Numbered from the stretch's first letter, positions 15,589 to 25,002 are shown. The stretch is 64,000 nt of DNA from an uncultured Alistipes sp. (GCA_944321765.1 CALUMQ010000026.1:1-64000), one strand, 5' to 3'. Notes: a model not told the origin generated them from the letters alone. Program-made: numbers and translations.

Positions 15589-16326
15589 ATGAGAGTCCGT
15601 TGCCGAGACCTCGGTACCATGGAGTACCGCACGTGCTGGACGTTGCAGCAGCAGCTGTTCGACGCCCTCGTGGAGTCGAAGCGCCCGGGCCCGAACCACG
15701 GCCCCGCCGCCCCGCAAGGCGCCTCCGACGAGGCCGGCAACGACGAGGCCGGCACACTGCTGCTCGTCGAGCATCCGCCGGTCTACACCCTGGGCAAGAG
15801 CGGGCATGCCGAGAATCTGCTCGTGAGCCGCGAGGCCCTCGAAGCCGCCGGCGCCGGGTTCTTCCACATCGACCGCGGCGGGGACATCACCTTCCACGGT
15901 CCGGGGCAGCTGGTCGTCTATCCGATTCTCGACCTCGAACCCCTGGGCATCGGCCTGCGCGACTACATCGCGGCGCTCGAAGAGGCCGTCATCCGCACCG
16001 TGGCCCGCTACGGCATCGAGGCCGGGCGCATCGCCGGAGCCTCGGGCGTTTGGCTCGGCGAGGGCATCACGCCCCACGGCACGGGACGTGCGCGCAAGAT
16101 CTGCGCAATAGGCGTAAGATCTTCCCGTTATATTACCATGCACGGACTGGCGTTGAACGTCTCCACGGACCTCGGATGGTTCGCACGCATCAACCCCTGC
16201 GGATTCACCGACCGCGGCGTGACGTCGATCGGGGCGGAGACCGGCCGCACGGTGCCGATGGAGGAGGTCAAGGCTCTGACAGTGAAATTTTTAAGTGAGA
16301 TATTAAATGTTGAAATATATAAATAA
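15589..16326 (+). CDS. lipB: Octanoyltransferase (lipoate biosynthesis)
   Basis: Predicted 245 aa. It transfers octanoyl from acyl-carrier protein to lipoyl domains. Motifs: RGGDITFHGPGQ (96-107), catalytic Lys170 (GRARKICAIGV) and catalytic Cys204 (INPCGF). A stretch at about 31-55 (KRPGPNHGPAAPQGASDEAG) is longer and lower in complexity than in typical LipB, where it would be a loop before the LLVEHPPVYT strand. The gene lies between lipA and recJ with gaps of 2 and 8 bp. Confidence 0.96.
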   Translation: MRVRCRDLGTMEYRTCWTLQQQLFDALVESKRPGPNHGPAAPQGASDEAGNDEAGTLLLVEHPPVYTLGKSGHAENLLVSREALEAAGAGFFHIDRGGDITFHGPGQLVVYPILDLEPLGIGLRDYIAALEEAVIRTVARYGIEAGRIAGASGVWLGEGITPHGTGRARKICAIGVRSSRYITMHGLALNVSTDLGWFARINPCGFTDRGVTSIGAETGRTVPMEEVKALTVKFLSEILNVEIYK

Positions 16327-16334
16327 CAACTCGT

Positions 16335-18104
16335 ATGCCTATAGAAAAACGCTGGGTCGTGAAGCCACAGGGCGACCCCGCGACGGTAGCTTCGTTGGCT
16401 GCCGCTCTGCGGATTTCGCCCGTGCTGAGCAACCTGCTTGTACAGAGAGGCATAGACACTGTAGAGAAGGCGGAGAAGTTCTTTAGACCGAGCCTCGCCG
16501 ACCTGCACGACCCCTTCCTGATGAAGGACATGGACCGTGCGGTCGAACGGGTCGAACGGGCCGTCGCGAACCATGAGAAGATCATGGTCTACGGCGACTA
16601 CGACGTCGACGGCTGCACGGCCGTTGCGCTGGTCTACAAGTTCCTGCGGCACATCGGGCACAAGAACCTGCTCTTCTACATCCCGGATCGCTATACCGAA
16701 GGGTACGGCATCTCGATCAAGGGAATCGACTTCGCGGCCCGCAAGGGCGTGAGTCTGATCATCGCCCTCGACTGCGGCATCAAAGCCACGGAAAAGGTTG
16801 TCTATGCAACGTCGAAAGGCGTGGATTTCATCATCTGCGACCACCACCTCCCGGCCGAGGAGATCCCCCGCGCCGTAGCCGTTCTGGACCCCAAGCGGGT
16901 CGACTGCACCTACCCGTTCGACGAACTGTCGGGATGCGGCGTAGGCTTCAAGCTCGTGCAGGCCTATGCACAGAAGAACAACATGCCCTTCGAGCAGATC
17001 ACGCCGCTGCTCGACCTGCTGGTCGTCTCGATCGCCTCGGACATCGTGCCGCTGGTGGGCGAGAACCGCATTCTGGCGTACTTCGGGTTGAAGAACCTCA
17101 ACCGCGAGCCGTCGAAGGGTCTGCTGTCGATCATCAAGAGCTGCGGCCTGGACAAGCACAACAGCACTATCGACGACATCGTCTTCAAGCTCGGTCCGCG
17201 CATCAACGCCGCCGGGCGCATGCGCATGGACGAGCATGACGAAAACGCCTCGCCCTCGGGCGGACACGCCGCCGTGGAGCTGCTCATCGAGGGCAACGAG
17301 AGCGTGGCCGCGGAGTTCGGCAACGTGATCGACTCCTACAACCAGGACCGCAAGTCGATCGACCGCCACGTCACGCAGGAGGCCCACGAGTACATCGAGC
17401 GCAACCCCGCGATGAAGAAGCTCAAGAGCACGGTGATCTACAATCCGCGCTGGATGAAGGGCATCGTGGGAATCGTCGCCTCGCGCCTGATCGAGACCTA
17501 CTACCGCCCGACGGTGGTGCTGACGATGAGCAACGGATACGTCACGGGTTCGGCGCGTTCGGTGCCGGGCTTCGACCTCTACCAGGCCGTGGAGTCGTGC
17601 TCCGACCTGCTCGAGAACTTCGGAGGACACATGTATGCCGCGGGGCTGACGATGCGTCCGGAGAATGTCGGGGAGTTCACGCGGAGGTTCAACGCCTTCG
17701 TCGAGGAGAACATCGACCCGCAGATGCTCATTCCGCAGGTCGACATCGACAGCGAACTGCTCTTCTCGGACATCACGCCGACGTTCCGCAAGGAGCTGAA
17801 CCGTTTCCAGCCCTTCGGCCCGGGGAACACCGCGCCGGTCTTCGTGACGCGCGGGGTGATCAACCACGGCGAGGCGAAGCTCGTGGGAATGGAGAGCGAG
17901 CACCTGCGCATGGACCTCATGCAGCGTCAGAAGCCCAACACGAAGATCCAGGCCATCGCCTTCCAGCAGCCGACGCACTACGAATGGGTGCGGGCGGGGA
18001 AGCCGATCGACGTCTGCTACCAGATTGTCGAGAACCACTACCGCGGCACGGTCTCCACGCAGCTGCGCGTCAAGGACATCAAACCCGTCACCGGGGGCCG
18101 ATAG
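16335..18104 (+). CDS. recJ: Single-stranded-DNA-specific exonuclease RecJ
   Basis: Predicted 589 aa, normal length. It is a 5'-3' single-strand DNA exonuclease for recombination and repair. DHH-family motifs: DYDVDG (88-93), ALDCG, DHH (169-171), and the glycine-rich DHHA1 segment near 405 (VGIVASRLIE, GSARS). The C-terminal OB-like domain ends in QLRVKDIKP. It is the third gene of the lipA-lipB-recJ run. A 19-bp repeat and a terminator follow the stop. Confidence 0.96.
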   Translation: MPIEKRWVVKPQGDPATVASLAAALRISPVLSNLLVQRGIDTVEKAEKFFRPSLADLHDPFLMKDMDRAVERVERAVANHEKIMVYGDYDVDGCTAVALVYKFLRHIGHKNLLFYIPDRYTEGYGISIKGIDFAARKGVSLIIALDCGIKATEKVVYATSKGVDFIICDHHLPAEEIPRAVAVLDPKRVDCTYPFDELSGCGVGFKLVQAYAQKNNMPFEQITPLLDLLVVSIASDIVPLVGENRILAYFGLKNLNREPSKGLLSIIKSCGLDKHNSTIDDIVFKLGPRINAAGRMRMDEHDENASPSGGHAAVELLIEGNESVAAEFGNVIDSYNQDRKSIDRHVTQEAHEYIERNPAMKKLKSTVIYNPRWMKGIVGIVASRLIETYYRPTVVLTMSNGYVTGSARSVPGFDLYQAVESCSDLLENFGGHMYAAGLTMRPENVGEFTRRFNAFVEENIDPQMLIPQVDIDSELLFSDITPTFRKELNRFQPFGPGNTAPVFVTRGVINHGEAKLVGMESEHLRMDLMQRQKPNTKIQAIAFQQPTHYEWVRAGKPIDVCYQIVENHYRGTVSTQLRVKDIKPVTGGR

Positions 18105-18131
18105 CAGGGGGCCAGCGAGAGAGCCGCCGAG

Positions 18132-18169
18132 AGGAGAGCCCGCCGCCGAAAGGAGAGCCCGCCGCCGAA
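18132..18169. repeat. 19-bp tandem repeat, two copies, after recJ
   Basis: AGGAGAGCCCGCCGCCGAA is present at 18132-18150 and 18151-18169, 27 bp past the recJ stop. Confidence 0.85.
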
Positions 18170-18194
18170 AAGCCCTGTCGGCATATCAAGCCAC

Positions 18195-18229
18195 GAAAAA
18201 AGTCCGGAGTCTCCTCCGGACTTTTTTTG
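18195..18229. terminator. Bidirectional terminator between recJ and the convergent lipoprotein gene
   Basis: AAAAAAGTCCGGAG pairs with CTCCGGACTTTTTTT around a TCTC loop. A/T runs on both sides let it serve recJ and the minus-strand gene. Confidence 0.9.
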
Positions 18230-18246
18230 TTGCCACCGGGCGGCGG

Positions 18247-19134
18247 CTACTCCTCGAAGATCACCACACGGCTGTTCGGCAGATCGGGAATGTAGACCAC
18301 ACCGTCGGCCACGGTCATGTCGGCAGGACCTACGAGCGGCTGCTCCAGGGGCAGCTCCACGGGCGTGACGGCGCGCGTCTGCAGGTCGATGCGCGAAACC
18401 CCCGCCGGCGCCCAGTTCGTCACGTAGAGCGACTTTCCGTCGGTCGAGAAGGCGATGCCGTCGTACTGCCCCGGGACATTCACGAAGGGCTCCGCCACGG
18501 GATTCGACAGATCCCCGATGCGGTAGATGACGTTGTCGCTCTTCGCCTCGCCGTCGGGCGAGTAGGTGGCCACGTACATCGCTCCGTCGCGGATCACCAG
18601 TCCGTTGGGGCCGGGGATCGAGAGCCACAGCTCGGGCGTCCCGACATGGGCCGGGTCGGAGATGTCGAGGCGGAAGATATGGCCCGTATTGGTCACCGAA
18701 GCGTAGAGCGTGTCGCCCTCGGCCGCCAGGTCGTTGACAAACGCCTCGCCCTCGGGAAGCGCGATCACCTGGGGCGCCTCACCCTTTGCGGCAAGGTTGT
18801 AGACGACGATCTTGTTCACGTCGCAGATGAAGAGGTGGCTGCCCCGCAGGTACATGCCCCGGGCTCCCGAGAGGTTCCCGTCGGCGGGAATCAGCACCTC
18901 CGAGGTGCCATTCTTGTAGAGAACGACGTAGCCCTTGCCCTCGCTGTTGAGCGGGTCGAGCTGCGAGGAGCCGAAGTTGGCGATGAGCAGCCCGCCGTCG
19001 TAGGGGTAGGTGCTCTCGCAGAAGCGAAGCCCCTGGTCGAAGATCTTCACTGCGGGGGCCGAGGGTTTCGAGGCGCAGGCCGACAGCAGCAGCGCCGTGG
19101 CCATCGAAAGGGGAGTCAGAAAGCTCTTTTTCAT
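18247..19134 (-). CDS. Lipoprotein with SMP-30/NHL-like beta-propeller
   Basis: Predicted 295 aa. A lipobox LLLSAC with Cys20 marks it as a lipoprotein. The rest is repeating beta-propeller-like sequence with blade signatures (GARGMYL, FVNDLAAEGDTLYASVT, PNGLVIRDGAMYVATY, YDGIAFSTDGKSLYVTNW, GPADMTVADGVVYIPDL). These resemble SMP-30/gluconolactonase or NHL proteins, but catalytic metal ligands are not obvious. I would predict binding or a weak hydrolase function at the cell envelope, without a substrate. The start is the ATG at 19134, directly before the lipoprotein signal. Confidence 0.82.
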   Translation of the reverse strand: MKKSFLTPLSMATALLLSACASKPSAPAVKIFDQGLRFCESTYPYDGGLLIANFGSSQLDPLNSEGKGYVVLYKNGTSEVLIPADGNLSGARGMYLRGSHLFICDVNKIVVYNLAAKGEAPQVIALPEGEAFVNDLAAEGDTLYASVTNTGHIFRLDISDPAHVGTPELWLSIPGPNGLVIRDGAMYVATYSPDGEAKSDNVIYRIGDLSNPVAEPFVNVPGQYDGIAFSTDGKSLYVTNWAPAGVSRIDLQTRAVTPVELPLEQPLVGPADMTVADGVVYIPDLPNSRVVIFEE

Positions 19135-19227
19135 GGTCTGTTTGCGTTTTGTGTTAAGGTAAAAAATAAGAATTTGCTTGTTCGGGAGGCACCCCACGGC
19201 ACCGGGCGGCACCGGAGAGTGCCCTTC

Positions 19228-19265
19228 GCGGGGAGGGCGTCACCGGGAGGCGTCACCGGAGGGCG
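19228..19265. repeat. Imperfect 12-14-bp repeat before the nitroreductase stop
   Basis: GGCGTCACCGG recurs three times with small changes between 19228 and 19265, immediately 3' of the minus-strand nitroreductase stop. Confidence 0.65.
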
Positions 19266-19793
19266 TCACAGCCGGATGATCCGCTCCCGGTCGTCGTGCG
19301 GCGGAAGGGGTGCCGGCTGGAAGTCCGAATACCCCGCGGCAATGGCGCACAGCGGCTCGCACTCCGCCGGAATGGGCAGGAACGTCCGCAGGTAATCCGC
19401 CGCCTGCTCGCCCTGGGGATCATCCTTGCGCCGCGGGCGTCCGTGGATGTGCACCCAGCAGGAGCCCAGCCCCTCGTCGACGCACGCCAGCTGGAGGAAC
19501 GTCGCCGAAATCGCGCCGTTCTCGCGCCACAGATCGCTCGTCGTGGTGTCGCCCAGCACGACAATGGCCAGGGGAGCGTTCTTCAGAAAGCCCGATCCGT
19601 AGTCGCGCATGGCGGACATGCGGTTGAGCAGTTCGGGGTCATCGACCACCAGAAAGCGCGTCGTGCGCGTATTGCGGGCCGAGGGGGCCGACAGCGCCTC
19701 GGCAAGCATGCGGTCCACGACCTCGCGGGGCACCGGACGCTCCGAGAACTTGCGGATCGAACGGCGGCAGGCTACCAATTCCTTGAATTCCAT
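19266..19793 (-). CDS. Nitroreductase-family FMN protein
   Basis: Predicted 175 aa, a short nitroreductase. The N-terminal RRSIRKFSERPV and SAPSARNTRTTRF motifs bind FMN phosphate, and GLGSCWVHIHG is the usual mid-protein segment. The family reduces nitro compounds, quinones or flavins with NAD(P)H as a homodimer. The substrate cannot be told. The ATG at 19793 fits the family start (MEFKELVACRRS). It is divergent from the HAD gene; their -7 boxes are only 12 bp apart. Confidence 0.9.
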   Translation of the reverse strand: MEFKELVACRRSIRKFSERPVPREVVDRMLAEALSAPSARNTRTTRFLVVDDPELLNRMSAMRDYGSGFLKNAPLAIVVLGDTTTSDLWRENGAISATFLQLACVDEGLGSCWVHIHGRPRRKDDPQGEQAADYLRTFLPIPAECEPLCAIAAGYSDFQPAPLPPHDDRERIIRL

Positions 19794-19879
19794 AATATTC
19801 GAAGTTTTTCGTGCTACAAATGTCATCGCCTCCGGCGCCAGGGCCGGCATGCGGCACGCGCCCCTGAGCGCGCACGTTG

Positions 19880-19907
19880 CAAAAATAGGGAAAAAACGTT
19901 ATCTTTG
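19880..19907. promoter_or_regulatory. Back-to-back promoters for nitroreductase (-) and HAD gene (+)
   Basis: The minus-strand TATTTTTG lies at 19880-19887 and the plus-strand TATCTTTG at 19900-19907. The -33 regions must overlap the opposite promoter, so the two genes may compete or be co-regulated. Confidence 0.7.
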
Positions 19908-19928
19908 AGAATCCAAATTCGCAAAACC

Positions 19929-20768
19929 ATGGATTACCGCTTCACCATTGCCCTGATCTACGACTTCGACGGGACGCTCGCCCCGGGCAACATGCAGGAG
20001 TATGACTTCATCCCGGCCGTGGGCAAGAGCAACAAGGAGTTCTGGTCCGAGGCCAACGCCCTGGCCGAGGCTCAGGATGCCGACATGGTGCTGACCTACA
20101 TGGCCCGGATGATCCAGGAGGCCAAATCGACGGGGCTCTCGCTGCGTCGCGAGGCCTTTCAGGAGTCGGGGCGCCGCGTCGTGCTCTTCAACGGCGTGCG
20201 GGAGTGGTTTTCGCGAATCAACCGCTACGGCGAGGAGCGGGGGATCCGCATCCTGCACTACATCAACTCCTCGGGACTGAAGGAGATCATCGAGGGGACG
20301 GAGATCGCCCACGAATTCCGCAAGATCTATGCCTGCGCGTTTCTCTACGACGTCGACGGCATCGCCTACTGGCCCGCCGTGGCGGTGAACTACACCAACA
20401 AGACGCAGTTCATCTTCAAGATCAACAAGGGTGTGGAGTCGGTCTTCGACTCCACGCTGGTGAACCGCTACATCCCCGAGAACGAACGTCCGGTGCCGTT
20501 CAAGCACATGATCTACGTCGGCGACGGAACGACCGACATCCCCTGCATGCGGCTGGTGAAGAGCTCCGGAGGCCACTCCATCGCGGTCTACAACCCCGCG
20601 CAGAAGGGTGCCCGCAAGGAGTTGGGGGCGCTGATCCGCGACAACCGCGTGAGCCACGTCTGCCCGGCCGACTACTCCGAGGGCGCGGAGATGGACACGC
20701 TGGTGAAGACCATCATCGAGAAGATGGACCTCGACGACCGCCTCGAACGGCTCGAAGCCGTACGATAA
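19929..20768 (+). CDS. HAD-superfamily phosphatase
   Basis: Predicted 279 aa. Motif I is DFDGT (12-16; Asp12 nucleophile, Asp14 general acid), motif II falls near INSSGLKE, and motifs III/IV are VGDGTTDIPC. The overall pattern resembles phosphoserine-phosphatase-like HAD proteins, with a helical cap (about 25-110). The substrate is not predictable. It is the first gene of a four-gene run (HAD, ABC permease-like, ABC ATPase, rdgB) with gaps of 14, -14 and 6 bp. Confidence 0.88.
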   Translation: MDYRFTIALIYDFDGTLAPGNMQEYDFIPAVGKSNKEFWSEANALAEAQDADMVLTYMARMIQEAKSTGLSLRREAFQESGRRVVLFNGVREWFSRINRYGEERGIRILHYINSSGLKEIIEGTEIAHEFRKIYACAFLYDVDGIAYWPAVAVNYTNKTQFIFKINKGVESVFDSTLVNRYIPENERPVPFKHMIYVGDGTTDIPCMRLVKSSGGHSIAVYNPAQKGARKELGALIRDNRVSHVCPADYSEGAEMDTLVKTIIEKMDLDDRLERLEAVR

Positions 20769-20782
20769 CCCCTCCCCACGAC

Positions 20783-21355
20783 ATGACGCTCTTCCGACTG
20801 CGATGGCTGCGCACGACGTGGCTCGCCTGCTCCCCCGAATGGACCGCGGGGCTGCGGCGCCATCCCGCAGCCGCCGTTGCGCTGCTGCTCGCATGCCTCG
20901 GCTGCGCCGCGCTGCCCCGGGCCGGATTCCCGGCCCTCTGCCTCGCGGCCCTCTGCTGCAGCGGTCTCTACGCCGACAACGAGCCGCTGCCGCTGCTGCT
21001 CCTCGCCGAACGCTCCAGCGCGCGGACGCTCGTGGGCAAGGTCACCACGGCCTGGCGCAACTACCTGCTCCTGGCAGCCCCCGCCGCGCTGCTGGCCGCC
21101 GTTCTACATCCCGATTCGCTCTGGATGGCCGCCGTATGGCTGCCCTACGCCGCCCTGGTGCTGATGTACTCCGTGCTGGCCAAATACGCCCGCTACGACC
21201 CCGCGACCGTCCGTCCGCCGCTGCCCGGCGCCACGCTCCTCGGTTACGTCGGATTCCTCGTCCCCGTGCTACTGCCCGTCACGCTGGCGCTGCTCGTCGG
21301 CTACGCCCTGCGCGCCGAGCGCAACCTCAACCGCTACCTCTATGATTACGATTGA
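20783..21355 (+). CDS. Membrane protein, probable ABC-transporter permease partner
   Basis: Predicted 190 aa with about four to five membrane helices (AVALLLACLGCAAL, FPALCLAALCCSGLYA, LLLAAPAALLAAVL, LWMAAVWLPYAALVLMYSVLA, FLVPVLLPVTLALLVGYAL). Its last 14 bp overlap the ATPase gene, a strong sign of a translated pair. It is shorter than usual permeases and I do not recognise a family. The exporter role is inferred from the neighbour. Confidence 0.75.
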   Translation: MTLFRLRWLRTTWLACSPEWTAGLRRHPAAAVALLLACLGCAALPRAGFPALCLAALCCSGLYADNEPLPLLLLAERSSARTLVGKVTTAWRNYLLLAAPAALLAAVLHPDSLWMAAVWLPYAALVLMYSVLAKYARYDPATVRPPLPGATLLGYVGFLVPVLLPVTLALLVGYALRAERNLNRYLYDYD

Positions 21356-22031
21356 TTCACTGACCGTCCGCTACGGATCGCTCACGGCCCTCGACGGCCT
21401 CACGATGCACCTCCCGGAGCGCGCCGTGCACGGGCTGGTGGGGGTCAACGGCGCGGGAAAAACCTCGCTCTTCAACGCCCTCTACGGATTCGTCACCCCC
21501 GCGGGCGGCTCCGTGACCCGCTCGGGGCACCCCCTGCGGCGTCGCGAAATGGCCTACCTCGAGAGCGAGAACCTCTTCTACGACGGCATGACCGGGCGCG
21601 ACATGCTCGACCTGACGGCCCACTACCACCCGACGTCCGACCCCGCGTCCTACGTCCGGATCTTTGCGCTGCCCGTCGACCGTCCCGTCGCCGAGTGGTC
21701 GGCGGGGATGCGGAAGAAGCTGGCGCTGACCGTCACGCTGATGCAGCGCAAGCCGGTGCTGCTGCTCGACGAGCCCTTCAACGGGCTCGACATGGAGAGC
21801 CTCTGCGCCGCGCAGCAGCTGATTCTCCAGCGGCGGGCCGAGGGGGCGACCGTCCTCGTCTCGTCGCACCGGTTCTCGACGCTCGAAGCGCTGTGCGACG
21901 ACATCCGCCTGCTCGACGGCGGACGCATCACGGCCGAATACCGCCGCGGCGAGTACCGCCGTGCGGCCGGCGAGCCGGAGGAGATGTTCCACCGACACTA
22001 CCTGACACATTTCAACGGAAAAATAAGCTGA
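21342..22031 (+). CDS. ABC transporter ATP-binding protein
   Basis: Predicted 229 aa. Walker A GVNGAGKTS (34-42), Walker B VLLLDEP (139-145) and the switch His in VLVSSHRF are present. The signature motif is unusual: WSAGMRKK (119-126) instead of LSGGQ, as in many drug or lantibiotic-type exporters of the CcmA/DrrA group. It overlaps the permease-like gene by 14 bp and sits 6 bp before rdgB. The substrate is unknown. Confidence 0.92.
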   Translation: MITIDSLTVRYGSLTALDGLTMHLPERAVHGLVGVNGAGKTSLFNALYGFVTPAGGSVTRSGHPLRRREMAYLESENLFYDGMTGRDMLDLTAHYHPTSDPASYVRIFALPVDRPVAEWSAGMRKKLALTVTLMQRKPVLLLDEPFNGLDMESLCAAQQLILQRRAEGATVLVSSHRFSTLEALCDDIRLLDGGRITAEYRRGEYRRAAGEPEEMFHRHYLTHFNGKIS

Positions 22032-22037
22032 CAGACG

Positions 22038-22619
22038 ATGAAGATCATCTTTGCAACCAACAACGCCCACAAACTCAGTGAGGTGCAGGCCGTCCTGGGC
22101 GAGGCCTTCACCCTGGTGACGCCGCGCGAGTGCGGCATCACGGAGGAGATTCCCGAGGAGCAGGAGACCCTCGAGGGCAACGCCTCGCAGAAAGCGCACT
22201 ACATCCACGACCGCACGGGCATGGACTGCTTTGCCGACGACACGGGGCTCGAAGTCGCGGCGCTGGGCGGCGCCCCGGGGGTCCACTCGGCGCGCTACGC
22301 CACCGACGGGCACGACTTCGCGGCCAACAACCGGCTGCTGCTCAAGAACATGGAGGGCGTGACGGACCGCCGGGCGCGCTTCCGCACGGTCATCTCGCTG
22401 ATCCTCGACGGCGAGGAGCACCTCTTCGAAGGGGTTGTCGAGGGGCGGATCCTCGACCACGAGACGGGCTGCGAAGGGTTCGGATTCGACCCGCTGTTCG
22501 TCCCCGAGGGGTCGGAGAAGACCTTCGCCGAGATGAGCCCCGCGGAGAAGAATGCCATCTCGCACCGCGGGCGCGCCGTGCGCAAGCTGGCCGAGTACCT
22601 CCACGCACTCGGGAAGTGA
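22038..22619 (+). CDS. rdgB: Non-canonical purine NTP pyrophosphatase (RdgB/HAM1)
   Basis: Predicted 193 aa. It hydrolyses dITP, ITP and XTP to monophosphates, cleaning the nucleotide pool. The signature [11 protein letters not shown] (6-16), DDTGLEV (67-73), the PG.HSARY motif (PGVHSARY) and FGFDPLF, with SHRGRA near the end, are all intact. It is the last gene of the HAD/ABC run. Confidence 0.96.
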   Translation: MKIIFATNNAHKLSEVQAVLGEAFTLVTPRECGITEEIPEEQETLEGNASQKAHYIHDRTGMDCFADDTGLEVAALGGAPGVHSARYATDGHDFAANNRLLLKNMEGVTDRRARFRTVISLILDGEEHLFEGVVEGRILDHETGCEGFGFDPLFVPEGSEKTFAEMSPAEKNAISHRGRAVRKLAEYLHALGK

Positions 22620-22728
22620 GGCCGCCCCGGGGCGGAATCTTCCGTGCGCAGCCCCGGAACGCCGGATGCCGCGGAGCCACTTCGCACACCTCATGCACGG
22701 CCATCGTGCAACAACCAAAATAAATACG

Positions 22729-22736
22729 TATCTTTG
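22729..22736 (+). promoter_or_regulatory. -7 box of folE, seven bases from the ATG
   Basis: TATCTTTG, a perfect consensus. By the rnpB spacing the start site falls at about 22741, leaving a leader of roughly three nucleotides. Confidence 0.75.
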
Positions 22737-22743
22737 CCGCCGT

Positions 22744-23352
22744 ATGGAGACGAAAAACTACGACAAGGAGGAGCGCTTCGACCCCGCGACGGTCGAGGCG
22801 CTGAAGATCCACTACACCGAGATTCTGCGGCTGCTGGGCGAGGATCCCGCCCGCGAGGGGCTGCTGAAGACCCCCGAACGGGTGGCCAAGGCCATGGCGT
22901 TCCTGACGAAGGGCTACGACGAGAATCCGCTGGAGATCATCCGCTCGGCGACCTTCCGCGAGGAGTACAAGCAGATGGTTCTGGTCAAGGACATCGAGCT
23001 CTACTCGCTGTGCGAGCACCACATGCTGCCCTTCTACGGAAAGGCCCACGTGGCCTACATTCCCAACGGATACATCACCGGGCTGTCGAAGATCGCCCGC
23101 GTGGTGGAGTGCTATGCCCGGCGCCTGCAGGTGCAGGAGCGCCTCACGGTGCAGATCCGCGACTGCATCCAGGCGGCGCTGAACCCCATGGGCGTGGCGG
23201 TGGTGATCGAGGCGAGCCACATGTGCATGCAGATGCGCGGCATCGAGAAGCAGCAGTCGGCGACGACGACCTCGGCCTTCACGGGCATCTTCCTCTCCGA
23301 CCACCGCACGCGCGAGGAGTTCATGACCCTCATCTCGCACCAGTACCGGTAG
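22744..23352 (+). CDS. folE: GTP cyclohydrolase I
   Basis: Predicted 202 aa. It makes 7,8-dihydroneopterin triphosphate, the entry to folate and, through QueD, queuosine. The zinc ligands Cys90 and His93 (CEHHMLPF) and Cys161 (SHMCMQMRG) are intact, with GLSKIARVV and QERLT as expected. The ATG at 22744 is fixed by the family start and by the promoter only 7 bp upstream. A terminator follows. It is not linked to other folate genes here; queD is about 6 kb away. Confidence 0.97.
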   Translation: METKNYDKEERFDPATVEALKIHYTEILRLLGEDPAREGLLKTPERVAKAMAFLTKGYDENPLEIIRSATFREEYKQMVLVKDIELYSLCEHHMLPFYGKAHVAYIPNGYITGLSKIARVVECYARRLQVQERLTVQIRDCIQAALNPMGVAVVIEASHMCMQMRGIEKQQSATTTSAFTGIFLSDHRTREEFMTLISHQYR

Positions 23353-23387
23353 ACGGCCGGCACCCCGAAGGACAACCTCCCCGCATA

Positions 23388-23420
23388 CCCCGCATTCCGA
23401 CAAGGAGTGCGGGGATTTTT
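23388..23420 (+). terminator. Terminator after folE
   Basis: CCCCGCATTCC pairs with GGAGTGCGGGG (one G-T) around GACAA, followed by ATTTTTC. Confidence 0.85.
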
Positions 23421-23619
23421 CATGCCCGGCGGCGGAGCATCCTGCAGCGAAGCGCCTTGCAGCGAGGCATTTCCGCCCGAGAGCCGCCCGAGAGCCGCGC
23501 GGAAGCCGCCCGAAAAGCCCCATTCGTCCGCCAAAAGGGCCGCGGGGCGCAAATCCCTGCGTCAAGGAACGGATTTTGAGGCTGCGAAGGACACAGCAAA
23601 CCACAAAATCAATAACAAC

Positions 23620-24252
23620 ATGGTCAAAACTTTACGTTACCTTGCGTACGCACTCCTCGCCGTTGCGTTCAGCGCGTGCCAGAAAGAGCCTTCGACGTCG
23701 GACCTCGACAACGACTATCTGGTCTACACCGACTACGATACCTCGGTCGACTTCGCGGCTTTCGAAACCTACTTCATCCCCGACAGCATCCTCATCATCG
23801 GGAGCAACTACGAGGCCGAGTACTGGAAGGATGACAGCGCCCAGCAGCTCATCGCCGCCGTCACCGCACAGATGGACAACGCCGGCTACACGCAGGTGGC
23901 CGACAAGGCCGCGGCCGATCTGGGCATTCAGATGAGCTACGTCGAGAAGGTCACCTACTTCGTCGGCTACAACAACCCCTACTGGTGGTGGTACTATCCC
24001 TACTACTGGGCTCCGGGATACTGGGGCGACTGGCTCGGGTGGCACTACCCCTACAGCGTCTACTACGGATACACGGCCGGGTCGCTGCTTGTCGAGATGG
24101 TGAACCTCGACGCGCAGGCCGGAGAGAATAAGAAACTGCCCGTCGTCTGGGACAGCTTCATCGGCGGACTGCTGACCTCCAACTCGCAGGTCAACCTGCA
24201 GCGCACGATCGACGGCATCGACCAGGCCTTCGAACAGACCCCCATCTGGTAA
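23620..24252 (+). CDS. DUF4136-type lipoprotein
   Basis: Predicted 210 aa. The lipobox AFSAC has Cys20. The mature part has the DUF4136 pattern: YDTSVDFAAFETYFI, a region DNAGYTQVADKAAADLGI, then an aromatic block rich in Trp and Tyr (about 112-145), and a C-terminal helix with VNLQRTIDGIDQAF. These envelope lipoproteins have no established function. A 31-bp gap separates it from the barrel protein downstream, so the two may be expressed together. The 267 bp before it hold the folE terminator and GC-rich imperfect repeats around GCCGCCCGAGAG (23440-23545). Confidence 0.88.
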   Translation: MVKTLRYLAYALLAVAFSACQKEPSTSDLDNDYLVYTDYDTSVDFAAFETYFIPDSILIIGSNYEAEYWKDDSAQQLIAAVTAQMDNAGYTQVADKAAADLGIQMSYVEKVTYFVGYNNPYWWWYYPYYWAPGYWGDWLGWHYPYSVYYGYTAGSLLVEMVNLDAQAGENKKLPVVWDSFIGGLLTSNSQVNLQRTIDGIDQAFEQTPIW

Positions 24253-24283
24253 ACCTATGAAAAGACTCTAAAAACGTCCGAAC

Positions 24284-24910
24284 ATGAAAACATCGAAATA
24301 CCTGAAATTCGCGGCATTCTGCACCGCTCTGCTGGCCTTTGCCACCCCAAGCAAGGCGCAGCTCTTCCCCCACACCTACATCAACGTCGACTGGCAGATG
24401 GGCGTACCGCTGAGCACGTCGTTCGCCGACAAGGCCTCGGGCTGGGGCATGAACTTCGAAGGCGGCTACTTCGTCACGCCGGCCATCACCGTAGGACCCT
24501 TCATCTCCTACCAGACCAACCTGGAGAGCATCGACCGCCAGACGCTCGACCTGGGCGACGGATCCATCCTGACGACCAACCAGGAGCATGCGCTCTACCA
24601 GCTGCCGTTCGGCGTCACCGCGCGCTACAACTGGATGACCAAACGGGTCTTCCAGCCCTACGTGGGTATGAAGCTGGGCGCCTGCTACGCCGAGATGTCG
24701 TCCTACTACTACGTCGTGAAGCAGTACTCCGACAGTTGGGGATTCTACATGTCACCGGAGATCGGTGCGAGCATCTTCCCCAACCCCGACTACCGCATGG
24801 GTATCCACATGGCGCTCTACTACAGCTTCGCCACCAACCAGAGCGACGTGCTGATCTACTCGGTCAACAACATCAATAATTTCGGCGTGCGCATCGGTAT
24901 CTCCTTCTGA
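24284..24910 (+). CDS. Outer-membrane beta-barrel protein, OmpA/OmpX-like
   Basis: Predicted 208 aa. A signal peptide (ends TPSKAQ) is followed by about eight amphipathic strands (NFEGGYFVTPAITVGPFISY, GVTARYNWM, YVGMKLGACYAEM, IHMALYYSFA and others), ending with a terminal Phe (VRIGISF), the typical barrel assembly signal. There is no OmpA peptidoglycan domain. It probably forms a small barrel next to the DUF4136 lipoprotein. Confidence 0.85.
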   Translation: MKTSKYLKFAAFCTALLAFATPSKAQLFPHTYINVDWQMGVPLSTSFADKASGWGMNFEGGYFVTPAITVGPFISYQTNLESIDRQTLDLGDGSILTTNQEHALYQLPFGVTARYNWMTKRVFQPYVGMKLGACYAEMSSYYYVVKQYSDSWGFYMSPEIGASIFPNPDYRMGIHMALYYSFATNQSDVLIYSVNNINNFGVRIGISF

Positions 24911-25002
24911 CGCACTCCGCACCCCTTGATTCACGAACGCCGGGCTCTCTTCGCGAGGGTCCGGCGTTGCGTATGGATACGGCGGGCATCCGCGGCGGGC
25001 GG

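Noticed and set aside
18181..18235. Possible riboswitch or small RNA after recJ
   Set aside because: It is fully explained by a symmetric bidirectional terminator between convergent genes.
24936..24968. Hairpin with a UUCG-type loop after the small barrel gene
   Set aside because: The stem is good, but neither strand has a T tract, so I did not call it a terminator.
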